A stretch of DNA of 64,000 bases from Sedimentibacter sp. MB35-C1 (GCF_030913635.1 NZ_CP133188.1:248001-312000), one strand, 5' to 3'; shown: positions 26,644 to 36,578, counted from the first letter of the stretch. Program-made: numbers and translations. The notes: generated by a model not told the origin, from the letters alone.

Positions 26644-26811
26644 AAAGTGCTTTACAGCAAATGATATTATAACCTGAAAAGATGTTCTATGTCAATGTTT
26701 TTTTGCTGTTAGCTTAAAAGAAAAATTTGGAATTTCGCATTACTGCCAGAGGTACAAATAACCCGCAAACTCCAATAATTAATATGTATTATCTTTGATC
26801 GAATTATTCGG

Positions 26812-28800
26812 CTACAAAGAATTCAAGTAATTAATCCCTTCTTGAGTTACCATATTTCCTGCTCTTCCTTTTCTTGTTTCAATATAATTATTGTCATGCA
26901 GCCATTTTAATAATGTTCTGATTTTGGAATCGCTTATTTTTACACCCTTTTCTTTGAGCTCATACATTAATTGAGTTCTCCCTATACCGTGAAAACTGTC
27001 TGTATTTTCTTTTATAATACTTAAAATTAAAGATATATAATCGTTTTTTGAATTCGCAGTTGATTTATTATTAGATTTATTTGACATATAATTTGGAAAT
27101 ATACCAAGTGTCTTATAATAGTTGACAGCACTTTCTAATTCTCTGACATTTCCGTGCCAAGAGTAATTCAATATGGATTTTTTTTGCTCCTCTGTCAAAC
27201 TATAATACAAATCTCCCAAAAAGTTTTCCGCCAACAGCAAAATATCTTCCTGTCTTTCCCTTAATGGCGGAATTTCAACGGGAATTACATTAAGCCTGTA
27301 GTACAAATCACTTCTAAATTTTCCCTTCTGCACTTCATCTTCCAAATTTTTGTTTGTTGCCACGATAATCCTTACGTCAACATTTATCAGCCTGTTGCTG
27401 CCTATACGCATGATTTGCTTTTCTTGAATTACCCTTAACAGTTGAACTTGAAGATTTTGAGATATATCTCCTATTTCATCCAAAAATAATGTGCCCGTGT
27501 TAGCCTGCTCGAACAATCCTATTTTCCCACTCTTGCTTGCTCCGGTAAACGATCCGCTTTCATATCCAAAAAGCTGACTTTCCAGAAGTGATTCAGGGAG
27601 GGCTGCACAATTAACCGCAACAAAGGGCATGCTCCTTCTATAAGAAAATTTATGAATTGACTGCGCAAGCAATTCCTTCCCCGTACCGCTTTCTCCTCTG
27701 ATCATTATAGTAAAATCTGTCAGAGATGCCTTTTTTGAAAGGTTTATGCACTGCATCATACTGTCCGATTTATACACAATATCACTAAAAGAATACTTAG
27801 CAAAAAGCCCTTTATCTATCAAATGATTTTTCAAATTTATTTCTAAATCTCTTATATCCTTCTCATTTCTAAGTATTATATAATAACCTACAATTTGATC
27901 CATAAGCATTACTGTAGTTTTTTCAACTGTATAATTCTCTTCGTTAATTTTAATAAGTCTGGTTTTTGTATTAGAATTGATTAATTTTTCAAAAGCTGAT
28001 TTGTCAACAAAATTTCTTATACTCCTGTCGTAGCTGTTATAGTCAATGCCAAAAATAATATTTGATTTATTGTTCGAATATACTAGGTTATAATCATTAT
28101 CCGTCAGCAGTATACTTTCATGAGAATTGAAAATCACCATGTTTAACATTTCACTTTTCAAATAGCTGTTTAAGTAATTGCTTTTAAAAGTAGCATTAGG
28201 CTCAACAATGCTGTTCATATGTCTGATTATGTTTCTGTTTATAAGCTTATGGCTTAATTGCAATTTTTGCATTATTTTAATAAGAGTGTCGTATCCGATT
28301 TGTCTGTAGCCGATATTTATAATATTTTTTATATGCTTCGGCACCAGATCTTCTTCATTGGGAGTTATTGCTATTTTAATATCATCGTAATAATTATCCG
28401 TATCTAAGTCTTTTTCGTAAGAAATAAAATTGACACTGCTTATTCCCAGTTCGTAAAAAGTATTTGTTGTTTGAATGGTACTCTCATAAGAATCATTTAC
28501 AACTAAAACATCAGTATTTTGGGGAATCGCAAGAATATCAGAAATAAATTTTTTATCAATACCTCTGGTCATAAGTATAACATTATCAAAATTTTGTATA
28601 TGCTTTTTTAATGGGTATATCATATATTCAAACAAAACTAAAAATATATCACCCTCAATAATTTCATCATCAAAAAGCTCATTTAAAAAAATATTGTTTA
28701 CTTTTATATACTTTTCAAAGATAGATTCTAAATTATTTTTCAAATACTCGATTGCCGGCATATTCTCTCTGTTTCTGTAAATTACTGATATTATTTTCAT
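26812..28800 (-). CDS. sigma-54-dependent transcriptional activator with PAS domain
   Basis: 662-residue enhancer-binding protein. Residues 1-200 form an unusual sensor region similar in style to PrpR_N-type domains, residues about 215-320 a PAS-like domain, residues about 335-570 the AAA+ domain with Walker A 'GESGTGKELLAQ', the sigma-54 contact loop 'GSFTGA' (variant of GAFTGA), Walker B 'GTLFLDEIGD' and 'RLNVIPVEIPPLRER'. The last 70 residues look like a winged helix rather than a Fis-type domain. It faces a gene pair with a -24/-12 promoter, which it very likely activates. The ligand is unknown; an amino acid or peptide is a reasonable guess. Confidence 0.93.
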   Translation of the reverse strand: MKIISVIYRNRENMPAIEYLKNNLESIFEKYIKVNNIFLNELFDDEIIEGDIFLVLFEYMIYPLKKHIQNFDNVILMTRGIDKKFISDILAIPQNTDVLVVNDSYESTIQTTNTFYELGISSVNFISYEKDLDTDNYYDDIKIAITPNEEDLVPKHIKNIINIGYRQIGYDTLIKIMQKLQLSHKLINRNIIRHMNSIVEPNATFKSNYLNSYLKSEMLNMVIFNSHESILLTDNDYNLVYSNNKSNIIFGIDYNSYDRSIRNFVDKSAFEKLINSNTKTRLIKINEENYTVEKTTVMLMDQIVGYYIILRNEKDIRDLEINLKNHLIDKGLFAKYSFSDIVYKSDSMMQCINLSKKASLTDFTIMIRGESGTGKELLAQSIHKFSYRRSMPFVAVNCAALPESLLESQLFGYESGSFTGASKSGKIGLFEQANTGTLFLDEIGDISQNLQVQLLRVIQEKQIMRIGSNRLINVDVRIIVATNKNLEDEVQKGKFRSDLYYRLNVIPVEIPPLRERQEDILLLAENFLGDLYYSLTEEQKKSILNYSWHGNVRELESAVNYYKTLGIFPNYMSNKSNNKSTANSKNDYISLILSIIKENTDSFHGIGRTQLMYELKEKGVKISDSKIRTLLKWLHDNNYIETRKGRAGNMVTQEGINYLNSL

Positions 28801-28867
28801 AAAAGCATCCCCCTGCTTAAAGATTAATTATATTATTATAGCACAAATACTAAAATAATAGGATAAT

Positions 28868-28897
28868 AATAGGATTAATTTTTATTTTAATCTTATT
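28868..28897. promoter_or_regulatory. candidate upstream activator site for the sigma-54 promoter
   Basis: Imperfect inverted repeat AATAGGATTAA (28868-28878) / TTAATCTTATT (28887-28897), one mismatch, centred about 100 bp before the -24 element, a usual distance for activator sites. A second AATAGGAT lies just upstream. Confidence 0.4.
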
Positions 28898-28978
28898 AAA
28901 TATTAGCATTTAACTTGTTAGACTTTTTTGATAAGATAAAAACGTTAGTATTATCAATTAATATTTTTATTATGTGTA

Positions 28979-28995
28979 TTGGCATATAAATTGCT
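28979..28995 (+). promoter_or_regulatory. sigma-54 (-24/-12) promoter
   Basis: TTGGCATATAAATTGCT: GG at 28981-28982 and GC at 28993-28994 with the required 12-base step, a close match to TGGCAC-N5-TTGCW. It lies 37 bp before the AGCS start codon and opposite a sigma-54 activator gene. Confidence 0.85.
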
Positions 28996-29031
28996 TATAT
29001 ATAAATAAAAAATAATTTAAAGGAGGCTACT

Positions 29032-30483
29032 ATGTTCGAACTTTTTACTAATTTTACAAATTTTTTATGGGGCATGCCATTATTAGTGGTTATTATAGTA
29101 ACAGGATTTTATTTTACTGTTAAAACCCGCGGATTCCAATTTAAGTATTTCGGTTTTATTATTACTAATATTTTTAAAAGCAATAAAGAATCAAAAAGCT
29201 TGGACGACAAAAAGAAATTGACTCCATTCCAAGCGATTTCAATTGCTGTTGGCGGATCAGTCGGCGTAAGTAACATAAGCGGTGTTGCAACAGCGATTGC
29301 TACAGGTGGACCTGGAGCGTTATTTTGGATTTGGTTTGCTGCTCTCTTAGGCATGATAATTAAAATGGCTGAGGTTTCATTGGCGGTGTATTACAGAGAG
29401 ACAGGCGATGACGGCACTTTTAGAGGAGGTCCTACATTCTATATTCAGAAAGCTTTGGGTGCAGAAAAAGGAGTTAAATTCTGGAAGCCTCTAGCTGTTA
29501 TCTTTGGAATAGGTATATTTATGACATGGCCTATAACAATTCAGAATTACACCATATCAGAAGCTATAGGAACAACATTTAACATACCGTTTATAATTCC
29601 TTCTATTGCACTGGTAATCTGCATTTATCTGGTAACAATAGGCGGACTTAAAAAGATCGGTGTTATTGCTTCTTATTTAATTCCTATAATGTGCGGATTC
29701 TATATTTTATGTGGAATTTATATTTTATTAGTTAACATTTCAGAGGTTCCTAATACTTTTATGTTAATATTTAAGGGAGCATTTACAACTCAAGCGGCAG
29801 CTGGCGGTTTCTTAGGCGCCACGGTAGGAAAGGCTATGAGGCTGGGTTTTGCCAGATCAGTTTATAGTAATGAAGCCGGCTGGGGAACATCTCCTATGGT
29901 ACATGCGACCGCTGATGTTGATCATCCGATTAAGCAAGGCTTATTAGGAGCATTTGAAGTATTTGCCGATACGATTTTAGTATGCTCAATAACAGGACTT
30001 GTAGTTATAATTACAGGATACTGGAATTCAGGTATGTCAGGAGCAAACTTAACATTATCGGCATTCGAATCAGTTATAGGTTATACTGCAAGAGTAATTG
30101 TAGCATTGAGTATATTTTTGTTCGGGTTAACAACAAATACAGGTTGGTTTGCATATTATATGACCCTGTTGAATCATGCATTTGAAGACGGCTCAAAAAC
30201 AAAGAAAATATTCACAAAGCTATTTGTTATTGGAAATCCGCTTTGGGGCTTTTTCATATTAGTAGCTTCCGTATACTTCGGAGGAACTCCAGAGCAAATA
30301 TGGGTTTTGGCCGATTTCTCATCTGTAATACCTACGTTTATCAACGTAGCTGTACTGTTTATGATAGGTGGTAAATTTATTGAACTGCTAAAGGACTACA
30401 AAGCAAGATATATGGGAATAGGTACAGTTGATCCCGACTTCAAGCTATTTTATGAAGACGAGTTAAAATCTAAAGCTCAATAG
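29032..30483 (+). CDS. AGCS family sodium:alanine/glycine symporter
   Basis: 483 residues, about ten to eleven hydrophobic helices. The motif 'AIAVGGSVGVSNISGVATAIATGGPGALFW' region and the later 'SVYSNEAGWGTSPMVHATAD' are signatures of the alanine-or-glycine:cation symporter family (AlsT/DagA). Ribosome binding site AAAGGAGGCTACT-ATG. First of two genes behind a sigma-54 promoter; the partner is a P1-family aminopeptidase, so the pair may release and import small amino acids such as alanine. D- versus L-alanine or glycine cannot be told from the sequence. Confidence 0.93.
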   Translation: MFELFTNFTNFLWGMPLLVVIIVTGFYFTVKTRGFQFKYFGFIITNIFKSNKESKSLDDKKKLTPFQAISIAVGGSVGVSNISGVATAIATGGPGALFWIWFAALLGMIIKMAEVSLAVYYRETGDDGTFRGGPTFYIQKALGAEKGVKFWKPLAVIFGIGIFMTWPITIQNYTISEAIGTTFNIPFIIPSIALVICIYLVTIGGLKKIGVIASYLIPIMCGFYILCGIYILLVNISEVPNTFMLIFKGAFTTQAAAGGFLGATVGKAMRLGFARSVYSNEAGWGTSPMVHATADVDHPIKQGLLGAFEVFADTILVCSITGLVVIITGYWNSGMSGANLTLSAFESVIGYTARVIVALSIFLFGLTTNTGWFAYYMTLLNHAFEDGSKTKKIFTKLFVIGNPLWGFFILVASVYFGGTPEQIWVLADFSSVIPTFINVAVLFMIGGKFIELLKDYKARYMGIGTVDPDFKLFYEDELKSKAQ

Positions 30484-30575
30484 CAAATAAAAATATCATA
30501 AATAATGTTTATATATAATAATTAAATACTCTTTCGGAGTATTCTTAGGTTGAGACATTTAAGAAAGGAAATAAA

Positions 30576-31598
30576 ATGGGACTGGATAAAAACAGCGGAA
30601 TAACTATAGGAAAACTAAAAAAAGGCAAAAAAAACCTTATAACAGATGTTCAGGGAGTAAAAGTCGGTCATGTTACATTAAACGACGGTAGTGTAAAAAC
30701 AGGTGTAACTGCCATTTTGCCACATGGAGGAAATATATTTAAAGAAAAAGTAATGGCCTCATCATATGTACTGAACGGATTCGGAAAAAGCATGGGGCTG
30801 CTGCAAATTGATGAACTCGGAACTATTGAAACACCCATAATTATGACTAATACTCTCAGCATAGGAGTTGCTGCAAACGGGTTGATAAAATATATGTTAG
30901 ATCAAAACAGCGATATAGGTCTTGAGACAGGCACAGTAAATTGCGTGGTTACTGAATGTAACGACGGAAGATTGAATGATATAAGAGGACTTCATGTTAA
31001 AGAAGAGCATATATTTGAAGCAATCAGCAATGCGGCTGAAGATTTTGAAGAGGGCGCAGTCGGTTCAGGAACAGGAATGTCTTGTTTAGGTGTTAAAGGC
31101 GGAATCGGATCTTCCTCAAGAGTTGTGGAATTAGATAACAAAGAGTATGTTATAGGCGCCATTGTTATGTCCAATTTTGGGAACAAAGGTGATTTAACAA
31201 TATGCGGACAAAATGTTGGCGCTAAGATGAAAGAAATTGATCTTAACAAAAAAGAAAAGGGATCAATAATAATTATAATTGCAACTGACATACCCTTGAA
31301 TGAAAGGCAGCTGAAAAGGGTGGCAAAGCGTTCTGCTATTGGAATTGCGAGAACAGGTTCTCATATGGGAAACGGAAGCGGTGATATTTGCTTATCCTTC
31401 ACTACGGCTAATAATTTGAAGCATTACAGCGATTCGGATGTTATCGCTACAAAAATGATTTATGACGAAAATATTGATATTGTGTTCAGAGGAGCCATAG
31501 AAGCAGTAGAAGAAGCAGTAATAAGCTCCTTATACCATGCTGATACAACAATTGGCAGAGATAACAAAATTTCTAAAAGCTTAAGAGAATATCTGTAG
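30576..31598 (+). CDS. P1 (S58, DmpA-like) family peptidase
   Basis: 340 residues of the N-terminal-nucleophile type. Known members self-cleave before a Ser and act as aminopeptidases, some on D-amino acid amides or beta-peptides. The cleavage motif 'HMGNGSGDICLSFTTAN' near residue 265 is intact (G-S bond), as is 'GAVGSGTGMSCLGVKGGIGS'. It follows the AGCS gene by 92 bp in the same direction, before a terminator at 31651. A paralogue of the same length and closely similar sequence is encoded at 46974-47996. Confidence 0.9.
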   Translation: MGLDKNSGITIGKLKKGKKNLITDVQGVKVGHVTLNDGSVKTGVTAILPHGGNIFKEKVMASSYVLNGFGKSMGLLQIDELGTIETPIIMTNTLSIGVAANGLIKYMLDQNSDIGLETGTVNCVVTECNDGRLNDIRGLHVKEEHIFEAISNAAEDFEEGAVGSGTGMSCLGVKGGIGSSSRVVELDNKEYVIGAIVMSNFGNKGDLTICGQNVGAKMKEIDLNKKEKGSIIIIIATDIPLNERQLKRVAKRSAIGIARTGSHMGNGSGDICLSFTTANNLKHYSDSDVIATKMIYDENIDIVFRGAIEAVEEAVISSLYHADTTIGRDNKISKSLREYL

Positions 31599-31650
31599 TA
31601 TTGTCATTAACCAGTTAATATTCTTATTCAATTTTATTTCATAAATAAGC

Positions 31651-31694
31651 GGAGCACATCACTTTATCTTGGATATAAATTGTGCTCCTTTTTT
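31651..31694 (+). terminator. terminator after the AGCS-peptidase operon
   Basis: GGAGCACA (31651-31658) pairs with TGTGCTCC (31681-31688), followed by TTTTTTTT. Confidence 0.75.
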
Positions 31695-31712
31695 ATAAAT
31701 TACCAAATAAAA

Positions 31713-31746
31713 AAGTCGATTCAGTAAAGCAATAATGAATCGACTT
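31713..31746 (-). terminator. hairpin terminator after degV (first copy)
   Basis: Arms AAGTCGATTCA and TGAATCGACTT, 11 bp, eight bases beyond the degV stop; T-rich on the reverse strand. Confidence 0.65.
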
Positions 31747-31753
31747 CCAAATC

Positions 31754-32626
31754 TTATCTTTCTGTTCCGAAGAAGAACAGCGCTATTGTGCCTTGTCCGG
31801 TATGTGAACCTATTACAGGTCCTATGTAGTTTATAACAACTTCCTTAACATGCAGCTTTTCTTTTATTAAGTTGCCAAGATATTCTGCTTCCTCAAAGCA
31901 TTCTGAATGACTTATGAAAACTGAATTATCTTCAGGATTTATGCATGTTGTCTCCATGCGCTCCAAAAGGGCATTGATTGATCTTTTTCTTCCTCTCACA
32001 TTCGAAACGGGAACTAAATATCCTCCGTTATCCACATGAAGTATGGGCTTAACTCCCAAAGCTGTTCCAATAGTAGCAGTCATAGCATTTATTCTGCCGC
32101 CGCGTTTCAAATGATTTAAATCATCTACAGTAAACCAGTGACACAAATGAAATTTATTATCTGCCACCCAGTTCATAACCTCGTCGATGCTTTTGCCTTC
32201 CTGCTTCATCTTTGATGCATAGTATACCAGCAGCCCTTCCCCTAATGAAGCTGCAAATGTGTCAATGCATTCAATTCTTAAATTGCTGTATTTTTGCAAC
32301 AGCTCTTCCCTTGCTATCAGAGAAGAATTATATGTTCCGCTTAGTGCCGATGAAAATCCCAAGTATAAAATATCATTTCCATCCATAAGTATGCGTTCAA
32401 AATATTCCTCAAAAGTTTTTGCATTTATAAGGGTAGTATTAGATCTCTCTCCTTTTTTTATCCTCTCGTAAAATTCATTTATGCTTAGTTGTCTGTGATC
32501 AGGATAGTTTAGGTAATTTTCACCTTCAAAGCCAAATCCCAAAGGAATAACCACAATTCCATATTTCTCAATAATGTCTATAGGCAAATCCGCAGTAGAA
32601 TCTGTTACTATAATATAATTTTTCAT
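31754..32626 (-). CDS. DegV family fatty-acid-binding protein
   Basis: 290 residues. 'IVTDSTADLPIDIIEKYGI' at the N-terminus, 'FYERIKKGE' and 'DILYLGFSSALSGTYNSS' near residue 85 and 'GRINAMTATIGTALGVKPIL' near residue 190 mark the DegV/FakB family. FakB proteins present fatty acids to the FakA kinase for phospholipid synthesis; no FakA gene is here. A second, more distant DegV gene lies at 49976-50800. Monocistronic with its own terminator. Confidence 0.9.
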   Translation of the reverse strand: MKNYIIVTDSTADLPIDIIEKYGIVVIPLGFGFEGENYLNYPDHRQLSINEFYERIKKGERSNTTLINAKTFEEYFERILMDGNDILYLGFSSALSGTYNSSLIAREELLQKYSNLRIECIDTFAASLGEGLLVYYASKMKQEGKSIDEVMNWVADNKFHLCHWFTVDDLNHLKRGGRINAMTATIGTALGVKPILHVDNGGYLVPVSNVRGRKRSINALLERMETTCINPEDNSVFISHSECFEEAEYLGNLIKEKLHVKEVVINYIGPVIGSHTGQGTIALFFFGTER

Positions 32627-32843
32627 AGTTTTATTTCCCTTCTATCATTATAATGCAGTTTTAAGATAATACTAACATATTGCTTCATCCATTACAATAC
32701 ATAAAATACATGATGTTTAAATTTTAATAGTCTGTTTCAATTCACTAAACATTACATATTTAGTTGTTTGTTTTTAGAAATTTGGGTATATATATTATAA
32801 ACACAAATCTTTTATTAAAGATATTTTCACAGGAGGAGTTAAT

Positions 32844-33401
32844 ATGGTAAAAATAGCTGTGATTTTAGGAAGCACAAAGCCCGGGAGAAACGGAAAAGCT
32901 GTTGCTGAGTGGATATATAAGCTGGCAGAAAATAGAGCAGATGCAAAATTCGAATTGGTTGATATAGCTGATTACAATTTACCTCTTTATGATGAGCCAT
33001 ATCCTGCAATGATGCAGAAATATACAAAAGAACACACAAAAAAATGGTCGCAGAAAATCGATGAATTTGACGGTTACATATTTGTAACCCCGGAGTACAA
33101 CCACAGCATACCCGGAGCATTGAAAAATGCAATTGATTTTTTGAACGTTGAATGGAAAAATAAAGCCGTCGGATTTGTAAGCTATGGAAGTGTAGGCGGG
33201 GCAAGAGCTGTTGACCACTTGCGACAAATAACAGGTGGACTTCAAATGGCCGATATAAGAGCTCAGGTAATGCTGAATTTGTTTACTGATTTTGTAAATA
33301 TGAGCGAGTTCAATCCTGACCCAAGGCACAATGATGAAGTATCTGAACTATTTAACCAGCTAATATCATGGTCTGAAGCTATGAAGACGATGAGAGAATA
33401 A
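32844..33401 (+). CDS. NADPH-dependent FMN reductase family protein
   Basis: 185-residue flavodoxin-like fold. 'VILGSTKPGRNGKAVAEWIY' forms the FMN phosphate loop at residues 6-25, and 'FVTPEYNHSIPGALKNAIDF' near residue 80 is typical of the NADPH-dependent FMN/azo/chromate reductase family. Strong site CACAGGAGGAGTTAAT-ATG. Likely reduces flavin or quinone-like compounds; the natural substrate is not known. The stop is immediately followed by a hairpin shared with the converging HD-GYP gene. Confidence 0.88.
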   Translation: MVKIAVILGSTKPGRNGKAVAEWIYKLAENRADAKFELVDIADYNLPLYDEPYPAMMQKYTKEHTKKWSQKIDEFDGYIFVTPEYNHSIPGALKNAIDFLNVEWKNKAVGFVSYGSVGGARAVDHLRQITGGLQMADIRAQVMLNLFTDFVNMSEFNPDPRHNDEVSELFNQLISWSEAMKTMRE

Positions 33402-33435
33402 AGAATGGGCCGTCCTAATCGGACGGCTTATTCTT
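33401..33435. terminator. bidirectional terminator overlapping the HD-GYP stop codon
   Basis: GCCGTCC (33409-33415) and GGACGGC (33421-33427) with outer AAGAAT/ATTCTT pairing and flanking T-run. It contains the last codons of the reverse-strand HD-GYP gene. Confidence 0.7.
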
Positions 33436-34731
33436 TTGAAAACTATTGTACAGCTCATAAAATTCATTTCTATGTTTTTTTAGCGTCTCAATAATTACAG
33501 GATCAAAATGGCGGCCGCTTCCTTCAATTACATATTCAAAACTTTCTTCAAAACCATAGGCATCTTTGTAAGGCCTTTTGCTGGTCAGCGCATCAAATAC
33601 GTCTGAAACTGCTACAATTCTGGCGCTTAACGGAATATCTGTTTTAGACTTGTTGTTAGGATATCCCGAACCGTCCCACTTCTCGTGATGGCACTCAACT
33701 ATTTCAATTCCCATTTTGAACATGCTGTATTTTTGCTTTGCTATGTTGCTTTCTGCTGTTTTTAAAACTTCAACACCGTATGTTACATGCTTTTTCATTT
33801 CATCAAATTCTTCTTTTGTCAAGCGCCCCGGCTTTAGCAATATTCCGTCCTTAACACCAACTTTGCCGATATCGTGCATAGCGCTGAACCTCTCAATTCC
33901 CTTAATAAACTGAATGGTTATTTCTTCTTCATATTTTCTGTCGTCCTGCAAAAATTCTGTAATTTTAACCGCATATGCAGTCATTCTGTCAAGATGGTCG
34001 GCAGTATCTTCATCTCTGGTTTCAGCCATCTTTGTCAGTGCCAGAAGTGTAGAGTAAAGCATTTCGTCAATAAATATATTTTTATTCAAGCTTATGGCAA
34101 TACTGCTTGATAAAGTTTTTAAAAAATCCACATGTTCCTCATTATAAACATCTCGCATAACATTAGAGAAAAATATAATTCCGATTGGCTTTTCATTAAC
34201 ACTCAAAGGAAGTGAAATTGAAGACTTTATTCCCTCTTCCATAAGGATTTTGTTATAATTTGCATCTTTGTTTTTCGTATAACTATTCAAATCATTTATA
34301 ATTCTTGGAGTCCCATTTTTTACAATATTTTCAAGACTTGTCCTGCTTATTTCCGCCCTAAGTCCCATAAGTTTCTTAGGAAGTTCACACAACATAGGGT
34401 CGGAAATACCATAGGAAGCTTCCAGTATTCTATCCTCATCTTTTAGCAGAGCAATTCCTATGTGATTATAAGGAATAAATTCTGAGAATGTAGAGTATAT
34501 AAACTTTAAAATTCCTTCAAATGACACATCCTTATTAATGTTCTCTATTAGTTCTATTAATTTATCCAGCTTGTTAAAGCCCAGATTAATTTCTTTAATT
34601 ACAGGAACTAATTCTTCATCGGGAATAATGTTCAAATTTTTATCTATAATTGAAATGTTTGTTAGTTTGTTAAACAAATCATTTATAGGGTCTGTTAAAA
34701 ATCTATGAAATATTTTATCTGTATGTTCCAT
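33415..34731 (-). CDS. GAF and HD-GYP domain protein (c-di-GMP phosphodiesterase-like)
   Basis: 438 residues. Residues about 60-215 resemble a GAF sensor. The HD-GYP domain fills the C-terminal half: 'HDIGKVGVKDGILLKPGRLT', 'ECHHEKWDGSGYP' and 'RIVAVSDVFDALTSKRPYKD'. Metal-binding HD and the GYP signature are intact, so hydrolysis of cyclic di-GMP is expected. The N-terminal 50 residues have no clear domain. With the GGDEF protein at 8363-9472 it is one of two c-di-GMP genes in the window. Confidence 0.9.
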   Translation of the reverse strand: MEHTDKIFHRFLTDPINDLFNKLTNISIIDKNLNIIPDEELVPVIKEINLGFNKLDKLIELIENINKDVSFEGILKFIYSTFSEFIPYNHIGIALLKDEDRILEASYGISDPMLCELPKKLMGLRAEISRTSLENIVKNGTPRIINDLNSYTKNKDANYNKILMEEGIKSSISLPLSVNEKPIGIIFFSNVMRDVYNEEHVDFLKTLSSSIAISLNKNIFIDEMLYSTLLALTKMAETRDEDTADHLDRMTAYAVKITEFLQDDRKYEEEITIQFIKGIERFSAMHDIGKVGVKDGILLKPGRLTKEEFDEMKKHVTYGVEVLKTAESNIAKQKYSMFKMGIEIVECHHEKWDGSGYPNNKSKTDIPLSARIVAVSDVFDALTSKRPYKDAYGFEESFEYVIEGSGRHFDPVIIETLKKHRNEFYELYNSFQKNKPSD

Positions 34732-34837
34732 GATCCGCCTTCAGTGTTTTTTTGTGTATTTAATAGTATATCGGATAAACTATTAAAAAATCAAGTTTAT
34801 AAAAGATGTTTATTGGTACAATAATAACACTTTAATA

Positions 34838-34862
34838 AGGCTGCCCTTGAATCGGACAGCCT
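34838..34862 (-). terminator. hairpin after the met operon
   Basis: AGGCTG-C-CC / GG-A-CAGCCT stem downstream of metQ on the reverse strand; the following T-run is weak (TTATT), so it may be only partly efficient. Confidence 0.45.
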
Positions 34863-34951
34863 CAGCTGTTATTTTCATATATATTTCTTTTTAATAACCA
34901 TCCATTCTAGTGCAAAGTTATCATCTTTGAATATTTTTTGTTATAATTTAA

Positions 34952-35815
34952 TTAATCTATTGCAACTACTGCTCCGTTGTATGTTTCATCAATATATTGT
35001 TTTACTTCATCGCTCTTCAAAGCTTCAATCAAAGCTTTAACATCTTCTCTTTCCTCGTTTCCCTCTTTGACAACTAATATATTGGCATAGACCTGAGCAG
35101 CATCTGAGTACTGTTCTTCTTTTGCTAATGCATCTGACACATTTAATCCGGCAGAAAGTGCATAGTTACCGTTTAATACTACAAAATCCACTTCGCCTAT
35201 TACTCTTGAAACTTGAGCTGCCTCCAATTCAATAATTTCAATATTGTGAGGATTTTTTTCAATATCATTTTTCGTAGCTGCAAGTCCGGCGCCTTCTTTT
35301 ATTTCAATAAGGCCATTAGCCTCAAGAAGCAACAATGCTCTTGCTTCATTAGTAGTATCACTTGGAACTGCTATTGCGGCACCGTCTGGTATGTCAGATA
35401 GATTTTCTGATTTACCTGCATATATTGCAAGTGGCTCATAATGAATTGGAGCTACTGAAACCAGATTCGTTCCGTTTTCCTCATTGAAGTTATCCAGGTA
35501 TGGTTTGTGCTGGAAGAAATTCGCATCTACGTCTCCGGCATCAACAACAAGGTTAGGCTGTACATAGTCAGAAAATTCAATTATTTCCAGTTCATATCCC
35601 TGTTCTGCCAGTATATCCTTAGCTTGCGCTAAAATTTCAGCGTGAGGTGTCGGCGATGCTGCTACGGTAATTTTACCTTTAGCCATACTCTCTGAAGGCA
35701 CTTCCGCCTCTGGTTTTTCTTCTGATGCCTGCTCATTTCTTTGACACCCTGCAAATATTGCAAGGGATAGCACTAATATTGACACCACTAATAATAATTT
35801 TATATATTTTTTCAT
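34952..35815 (-). CDS. metQ: methionine ABC transporter substrate-binding lipoprotein
   Basis: 287 residues of the NlpA/MetQ family. Lipobox 'LAIFAGCQRN' with Cys at about residue 24. The mature start 'KGKITVAASPTPHAEILAQAK' and 'DANFFQHKPYLDNFNEENGT' are typical MetQ features. It captures D/L-methionine at the cell surface. Last gene of the SAM-I riboswitch operon with metN and metI; the order N-I-Q is the usual one. Confidence 0.93.
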   Translation of the reverse strand: MKKYIKLLLVVSILVLSLAIFAGCQRNEQASEEKPEAEVPSESMAKGKITVAASPTPHAEILAQAKDILAEQGYELEIIEFSDYVQPNLVVDAGDVDANFFQHKPYLDNFNEENGTNLVSVAPIHYEPLAIYAGKSENLSDIPDGAAIAVPSDTTNEARALLLLEANGLIEIKEGAGLAATKNDIEKNPHNIEIIELEAAQVSRVIGEVDFVVLNGNYALSAGLNVSDALAKEEQYSDAAQVYANILVVKEGNEEREDVKALIEALKSDEVKQYIDETYNGAVVAID

Positions 35816-35915
35816 AGTTATCTCCTTTATGTCGTATTTAATATGTCACTGAGTTTACTATTCAGTATGCCCTTAGCTAGCTCGGACATATCTGGCGTTA
35901 TTTCAGCTTGTTTTT

Positions 35916-36578
35916 TTAGACAGTTCTCTTGTCTGTCTTTTGTGCGATTTTCATTCCTATCATCTGAAGCAGCTGCACGAGTATAATCAAAAGAACCAGC
36001 GTCATAAGCATAATTTCGGTCTGGTACCTGTAATAACCGTACCTTATGGCTATGTCTCCCAATCCTCCTCCACCAAGAATACCTGCCATTGCAGAATATC
36101 CCAGTATTGTCGCTATCGCAATTGTTGCGCCTACAATCAGCGAATTTTTGGCTTCCGGAATCAGCACCTTGAACACTATGGTTAAAAGTGATGCTCCCAT
36201 ACTTTGTGCTGCTTCAATAACTCCTTGATCTACTTCTTGAAGTGAAGATTCAATCAATCTTGCTATAAATGGCGTAGCTGCAATTACAAGCGGTACTATT
36301 GTAGCAGTGGGCCCATAACTTTTGCCGGCTATAAATTTAGTCAAGGGTATAACCGCTATCAACAGTATCAGAAACGGAACTGAACGCCCCACATTTACAA
36401 CAATATCCAGAAATCTATAAATAAATCCAATAGGATGTAAACCGTCTTTTTTAGTTATTACTAATGCTATTCCGATTGGAAAAGCAAATAAATATGCAAA
36501 GAGTGTTGATACAACTGTCATGTATAAAGTGTCTCTTGTTCCTTCCAACAGCATCATAACCGTATCGTTAGCCAACAT
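35916..36578 (-). CDS. metI: methionine ABC transporter permease
   Basis: About 220 residues, five to six hydrophobic helices, with the permease EAA-type loop 'EAAQSMGASLLTIVFKVLIPEA' near residue 140. The ATG at 36578 is chosen over an upstream TTG in the same frame; it overlaps the end of metN by 11 bp with GAGGAG ten bases before it. Forms the membrane channel of MetNIQ. Confidence 0.93.
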   Translation of the reverse strand: MLANDTVMMLLEGTRDTLYMTVVSTLFAYLFAFPIGIALVITKKDGLHPIGFIYRFLDIVVNVGRSVPFLILLIAVIPLTKFIAGKSYGPTATIVPLVIAATPFIARLIESSLQEVDQGVIEAAQSMGASLLTIVFKVLIPEAKNSLIVGATIAIATILGYSAMAGILGGGGLGDIAIRYGYYRYQTEIMLMTLVLLIILVQLLQMIGMKIAQKTDKRTV

